From JAENVT01 sp031412355 (lineage in GTDB: Bacteria > Actinomycetota > Acidimicrobiia > Acidimicrobiales > Ilumatobacteraceae): a DNA stretch of 9,618 nucleotides. The notes beneath the pieces are model-generated. The model did not search any database. It saw only the letters and a program-made list of their open reading frames with translations, and was not told the origin of the DNA. Positions 5,265 through 9,618 of the stretch are shown here, piece after piece. Within the stretch, counting starts at the first letter, position 1. Each line of letters starts with the position of its first letter. Location of the stretch: contig JANOCR010000122.1 of the NCBI GenBank assembly GCA_031412355.1, positions 1 through 9,618 on the forward strand, in the 5' to 3' direction. Both the position numbers and the translations under genes were made by a program.

Positions 5265-8200
5265 ATGGCCGATCATGCGGTGCTCGAGGCGTTCTCGCCG
5301 GCGGTGCGGGCCTGGTTCGCGGCGTCGTTTCCAGTGCCGACCACCCCGCAGATCGACGGTTGGCCGTCGATCCTCGGCGGCAGCCATACGTTGGTGTGCG
5401 CACCGACGGGCAGCGGAAAGACGTTGACGGCCTTCATGGCTTCGATCGATCGATTGTGCACGACCGAGGCACCAGACCCGAAGCGGCGCACCCGGGTGCT
5501 GTACATCTCGCCGCTTCGGGCCCTGGCCTTCGACATCGAGAAAAACCTTCGCGCTCCGCTGATGGGCATCGGCCTGGCGGCCGAGCGGCTAGGCGTGCCG
5601 TTTCATCAACCGACCGTCGCCATGCGCACCGGCGACACCTCGCCGAAGGATCGCCAGGCTCTGATTCGCCACCCGGTCGATCTGCTCATCACCACCCCCG
5701 AGAGCCTGTATCTCATGCTCACGTCGTCGGTTGCCGAAACGCTGGTCAACGTCGACACCGTGATCATCGACGAGATTCACGCCATGGCCACGACCAAGCG
5801 TGGCGCCCACCTCATGTTGTCGCTCGAACGACTCGAGGCCATCACGGCTCGTCCTCCACAGCGAATCGGCCTGTCGGCCACGCAGCGACCGCTCGAAGAG
5901 GTTGCCCACTTCCTCGGCGGACATGGTGCCGACGGCACCAGGCGCAGGGTCAACATCGTCGATGCCGGCATCCGCAAGCAGATGGAAGTCGATGTCGTCG
6001 TGCCCGTCGAGGAGATGGGCAACATCTGGGAGAGCGTGTATCCCGCGGTTCTTGCCCAGGTGCTGGCACATCGCAGCACCATCATCTTCTGCAATGCCAG
6101 GCGCCAGGCCGAGCGGTTGGCTGCCAACCTCAACGAACTCGCCGGCGACGAACTGGTCAAGGCTCACCACGGCTCGCTGGCCCGCGAGCAGCGAGTGGTC
6201 ATCGAAGACGAACTGAAGCGTGGTGTGCTGCGCGGCATCGTGGCCACCAGTTCGCTCGAACTGGGCATCGACATGGGCGCCGTCGATCTCGTCATTCAGG
6301 TCGAGTCACCGGGCGCTGTGTCACGAGGCATGCAACGGGTCGGGCGGGCCGGCCACTCGGTCGGCGAGCCCAGTCGAGGCACGTTGTATCCCAAACACCG
6401 CGGCGATCTGCTGGAAGCTGCCGTGGTGGCTCAGCGCATGGTCACCGGCCAGATCGAGACCACCCGGTTCCTGCGCAACCCGCTCGACGTTCTGGCCCAA
6501 CAGATCGTCGCTCATGTCGCGACGCATCCTGAATGTACGGTCGAATCCGTCGCCGCGCTCGCCCGACGTTGCGCCAACTTCGCCGAGCTCAGTGACGATC
6601 TGTTGTACAACGTGCTCGACCTGTTGTCGGGCCGGTATCCCAGTGACGAGTTCAACGAGTTGCGTCCGCGCATCGTCTGGGATCGCACCGCCGGCACATT
6701 GCGTGCGCGCGAGGGTTCGAAGCGATTGGCCGTCACCAGCGGCGGCACGATCCCCGACCGCGGGTTGTTCGGTGTGTTCCTGCCCGATGGCACACGCGTT
6801 GGCGAACTCGACGAGGAGATGGTGTACGAAAGTCGACCCGGCGAGACCTTCCTGTTGGGGGCCAGCACCTGGCGCATCGAAGACATCACGTTCGAGCGGG
6901 TCACCGTCACTCCGGCGCCAGGCGAGCAGGGCAAGATGCCGTTCTGGCACGGCGATCGCCCCGGCAGGCCGCTCGAGCTCGGCCGGGCGCTGGGGGCTTT
7001 CCAGCGCGAGATGCGGGGCCTGGACACCGGCTCGGCGATCGCCCGATTGATGGCCGACTACTGCCTCGACCGGTTTGCTGCAGGCAACGTGGTCAGCTAT
7101 CTCGACGAGCAGGCGCAGGCCACCGGTGCGGTGCCCGACGATCGCACCGTGGTGATCGAACGCTTTCGCGACGAGATCGGCGACTGGCGGGTGTGCATCC
7201 TCACGCCGTTCGGCACTCCCGTGCATGCCCCGTGGGCAATGGCGATCGAACGGCGCATGATCGAGCTGTACGACATGCCGATCGAGACGATGTGGAGCGA
7301 CGACGGCATCGTGTTGCGTTTGCCCGAGGCAGCCGACAGCGTTCCGCTGGCCGATCTCATCATCGATCCCGACGACATCGACGAACTGGTGGTCGGGGCC
7401 CTTCCACAGACATCACTGTTCGCGGCGCGCTTTCGCGAATGCGCGGCGCGTGCATTGCTGCTGCCGCGCCGGCGGCCCGATCGGCGTACGCCACTGTGGC
7501 AGCAGCGACAGCGTGCTGCGGATCTGTTGGCGGTCGCGTCCAAGTACCCGACGTTTCCGATTCTGTTGGAGACCTCTCGCGAGTGCCTGCAGGATGTGTT
7601 CGACCTGCCGGGTTTGCGCGACGTGCTCGGTCAACTTCGCAGCCGCGCTGTGCGCGTCGTCAGCGTCGACACGGCCAAGGCCTCGCCATTTGCGCAGAGC
7701 CTGCTGTTCAACTGGATAGCCGCATACATGTACGAAGGCGATGCTCCGCTGGCCGAGCGGCGTGCCGCAGCACTGTCACTCGACCGCGATCTGCTGCGCG
7801 ATCTGCTGGGTGCCGAAGAGCTCCGCGAGCTGCTCGACCCCGCAGTCCTGGCCGACGTCGAGCTCGAGTTGCAGTGCGTGGCCGACGGTCGGCGGGCGCG
7901 CAGTGCCGACGAGCTGCACGATGTTCTACGCAAGGTCGGTGATCTCGCCGCCGTCGAGGTCGATCTGCGCTGCGATGGCCCGTCGGGACCATGGCTCGAC
8001 GAGCTCACCCGAACGCGCCGGGCGATCGAGGTCCAACTCGGCGGCGAGGCGCGATTCGTCGCCGCAGAAGACGCGGCCAGGTATCGCGATGCCTTCGGTT
8101 GCAACATCCCCCTCGGCTTGCCGCTGGCCTTCACCGAACCCGTGGCCCATCCGCTCGAGTCACTGACCGCGCGCTACGCGCGCACCCACAGTCCGTTCAC

Positions 8201-9618
8201 GGCGACCGATGTGGCGCACCGCTTTGCCTCGCCCGTCGAACGCATCGTCGGCGCCCTGGCGGCGCTCGAGGCTGCCGATCGAGTTGTCCACGGCGAGTTC
8301 CGCCCAGGTGGCGTCGGTCGCGAGTACTGCGACGTCGACGTGTTGCGCCAGCTGCGGCGTCGTTCGTTGGCCATGCTGCGCCGCGAGGTTGAGCCGGTCG
8401 AGCCCGAAGCGTATGCCCGTTTCATCCAGGCCTGGCACGGCATCCCCGGCGAGCGTCGCGGGCTCGATTCGTTGGTCGAGGCTTTGGCCCAGTTGCAGGG
8501 TGCCGCCCTCGTCGCGTCGACCCTCGAGACCGAGCTGCTCCCGGCCAGGCTGCGCAGCTACCGAGCAGCGGATCTCGACGAGTTGTGCACCACCGGCGAC
8601 GTCATCTGGGTAGGCGGCGGCGCGATCGGTCCCACCGACGGGCGTGTGCGGCTGTACTTCGCCGATCAGTTCGCCACGATCGACGCCTCGCTCGAATCAT
8701 CCGAGCCCCCGAGTGGGCCGCTGCACGATTCCATGCGCGCCCACCTGGCATCGCACGGCGCCAGCTTCTGGAATCAGTTGCGGGCTGCGTCCGACGAGGC
8801 AACCGATGTCGAGCTGCTCGCCGCGCTGTGGGATCTGGTGTGGGCGGGCGAAGTCGGCAACGACTCGTTGGCTCCATTGCGGGCGATGCTCGCGGGAGGA
8901 AAGCAGTCGCGGTCGTCGGCGGCACCTCGCGGGCGGCCCAGGCCCGGCCGATTGACTCGTATCGGCCCGCCTGCCGGTTCGGGTCGCTGGTCGCTGATCG
9001 CCCAGCAGCGTCAGCCGGTTCCCTCTCCCACTCAGGCAGCGCACGCTGCAGCATTGCAGCTGCTCGAACGGTATGGCGTCGTCACGCGCGAGGCAGTACT
9101 TGCCGAGGGTGTCAAAGGTGGCTACGCGGCCACGTACGGCGTGTTGAAGGTGCTCGAAGAACGCGGCCAGGTGCGCCGCGGCTACTTCGTCGCCGGTCTC
9201 GGCGCCGCGCAGTTCGCCCTTCCCGGTGCCGTCGACCGTTTGCGGTCAGCACGCGACGTTCCGGACGCTTCGCTGCACCCCGAGTTGCTACCCGCCGCGG
9301 TCACCCTGTCGGCTACCGATCCGGCCCAGCCGTACGGTGCCGCACTCGACTGGCCCCAGTCCGCCGGCCGCCCGAGCCGCACCGCAGGCGCGATGGTGGT
9401 GTTGCGCAACGGGGTGCCGTTGGTGTGGTTCGACCGACGTTCGTCGCATCTCGTCACGTTTCCGGCCTCGATCGACTGCAGTTGGGCCGAGGCTCTGGCC
9501 ACGTTGGTCAAAGACGGCAGGCAGCGTTCGATCGAGGTCCGCAAGGTCAACGGCGCGCCAATCGACCGCCAGGGCGTCGAGTCGGTGTCGTTGCTGGCGG
9601 CAGGCTTTGCCGAGGGCT
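5265..9618 (+). CDS. lhr: Lhr, long superfamily-2 DNA helicase (3' end beyond window)
   Basis: Lhr is an ATP-driven 3'-to-5' single-strand DNA translocase and RNA:DNA helicase tied to DNA repair. 1451 residues are visible without a stop, and mycobacterial Lhr is about 1500, so little is missing. RecA1 carries the Walker A APTGSGKT (46-53), TTPESLYLML, DEIH (169-172) and SAT (204-206). RecA2 carries IIFCNARRQ (273-281), VATSSLELGID (326-336) and QRVGRAGH (357-364). A winged helix and a beta-barrel module follow; Trp561 in MPFWHGD is the likely counterpart of the DNA-contacting Trp597 of Mycobacterium smegmatis Lhr. The long Lhr-CTD of winged-helix repeats follows from about 860. A Gly/Arg/Pro-rich linker (about 1211-1240) precedes GRWSL (from 1241) and an HTH_42/AlkZ-like winged helix containing GYFVAGLGAAQFALPGAVDR. 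The extreme C-terminus, where a glycosylase residue has been reported in E. coli, is outside the window. An in-frame TAA 12 bases upstream fixes the start. Confidence 0.97.
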   Translation, partial: MADHAVLEAFSPAVRAWFAASFPVPTTPQIDGWPSILGGSHTLVCAPTGSGKTLTAFMASIDRLCTTEAPDPKRRTRVLYISPLRALAFDIEKNLRAPLMGIGLAAERLGVPFHQPTVAMRTGDTSPKDRQALIRHPVDLLITTPESLYLMLTSSVAETLVNVDTVIIDEIHAMATTKRGAHLMLSLERLEAITARPPQRIGLSATQRPLEEVAHFLGGHGADGTRRRVNIVDAGIRKQMEVDVVVPVEEMGNIWESVYPAVLAQVLAHRSTIIFCNARRQAERLAANLNELAGDELVKAHHGSLAREQRVVIEDELKRGVLRGIVATSSLELGIDMGAVDLVIQVESPGAVSRGMQRVGRAGHSVGEPSRGTLYPKHRGDLLEAAVVAQRMVTGQIETTRFLRNPLDVLAQQIVAHVATHPECTVESVAALARRCANFAELSDDLLYNVLDLLSGRYPSDEFNELRPRIVWDRTAGTLRAREGSKRLAVTSGGTIPDRGLFGVFLPDGTRVGELDEEMVYESRPGETFLLGASTWRIEDITFERVTVTPAPGEQGKMPFWHGDRPGRPLELGRALGAFQREMRGLDTGSAIARLMADYCLDRFAAGNVVSYLDEQAQATGAVPDDRTVVIERFRDEIGDWRVCILTPFGTPVHAPWAMAIERRMIELYDMPIETMWSDDGIVLRLPEAADSVPLADLIIDPDDIDELVVGALPQTSLFAARFRECAARALLLPRRRPDRRTPLWQQRQRAADLLAVASKYPTFPILLETSRECLQDVFDLPGLRDVLGQLRSRAVRVVSVDTAKASPFAQSLLFNWIAAYMYEGDAPLAERRAAALSLDRDLLRDLLGAEELRELLDPAVLADVELELQCVADGRRARSADELHDVLRKVGDLAAVEVDLRCDGPSGPWLDELTRTRRAIEVQLGGEARFVAAEDAARYRDAFGCNIPLGLPLAFTEPVAHPLESLTARYARTHSPFTATDVAHRFASPVERIVGALAALEAADRVVHGEFRPGGVGREYCDVDVLRQLRRRSLAMLRREVEPVEPEAYARFIQAWHGIPGERRGLDSLVEALAQLQGAALVASTLETELLPARLRSYRAADLDELCTTGDVIWVGGGAIGPTDGRVRLYFADQFATIDASLESSEPPSGPLHDSMRAHLASHGASFWNQLRAASDEATDVELLAALWDLVWAGEVGNDSLAPLRAMLAGGKQSRSSAAPRGRPRPGRLTRIGPPAGSGRWSLIAQQRQPVPSPTQAAHAAALQLLERYGVVTREAVLAEGVKGGYAATYGVLKVLEERGQVRRGYFVAGLGAAQFALPGAVDRLRSARDVPDASLHPELLPAAVTLSATDPAQPYGAALDWPQSAGRPSRTAGAMVVLRNGVPLVWFDRRSSHLVTFPASIDCSWAEALATLVKDGRQRSIEVRKVNGAPIDRQGVESVSLLAAGFAEG

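Noticed and set aside
5169..5387. N-terminal extension of HelD by 73 residues
   Set aside because: The frame stays open upstream of 5168, but the extension is Arg-rich, antisense to the lhr start and unlike HelD N-termini, whereas MTQQHPDLAAEQ fits and follows a candidate -10.
6321..7226. Minus-strand open frame of 301 codons antisense to lhr
   Set aside because: Lhr coding is continuous and carries motifs V-VI and the winged helix across this region. The antisense product shows no motif.

Overview
The window comes from a high-GC bacterium. Its gene set points to Actinomycetota: a HelD of about 740 residues of the actinobacterial type, a DtxR/IdeR-like three-domain metalloregulator, a mycobacterial-type long Lhr helicase, and start sites that lack Shine-Dalgarno sequences and sit just downstream of TANNNT -10 elements. 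A non-mycobacterial lineage such as Acidimicrobiia would fit, but that is a guess. Coding density is very high. Six protein genes cover nearly everything, and the only gaps are 31 bp and 96 bp long.

Region 1 (1-1891, minus strand) is a heme-synthesis operon. hemE (uroporphyrinogen decarboxylase, complete) is followed by hemH/cpfC (ferrochelatase, C-terminus beyond the left edge), with a 4-base overlap between stop and start. Region 2 (1892-1922) is a 31-bp divergent promoter region with two back-to-back -10 hexamers. Region 3 (1923-2983, plus strand) is a two-gene unit: a DtxR-family metal-dependent repressor, then a small predicted lipoprotein of unknown function, again with a 4-base overlap. 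The repressor keeps one metal site of the DtxR fold but is altered at two ligand positions of the other, and at one DNA-recognition residue.

Region 4 (2946-5168, minus strand) is helD, an RNA-polymerase-recycling superfamily-1 ATPase. Its 3' end runs convergently 38 bp into the lipoprotein gene. Region 5 (5169-5264) is a 96-bp divergent spacer with two short inverted repeats and outward -10 elements. Region 6 (5265 to the right edge, plus strand) is lhr, a superfamily-2 DNA helicase of which 1451 residues are visible with no stop.

The most interesting part is the left half. An atypical metal sensor and its coupled lipoprotein are divergent from the two heme enzymes, one of which consumes iron, and they share a promoter region too small for independent control. 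This suggests, but does not prove, a local metal-heme regulatory switch. The right half pairs an RNA-polymerase motor with a DNA-repair helicase on divergent promoters. I see no mobile element, CRISPR array, RNA gene or recognisable defence island.
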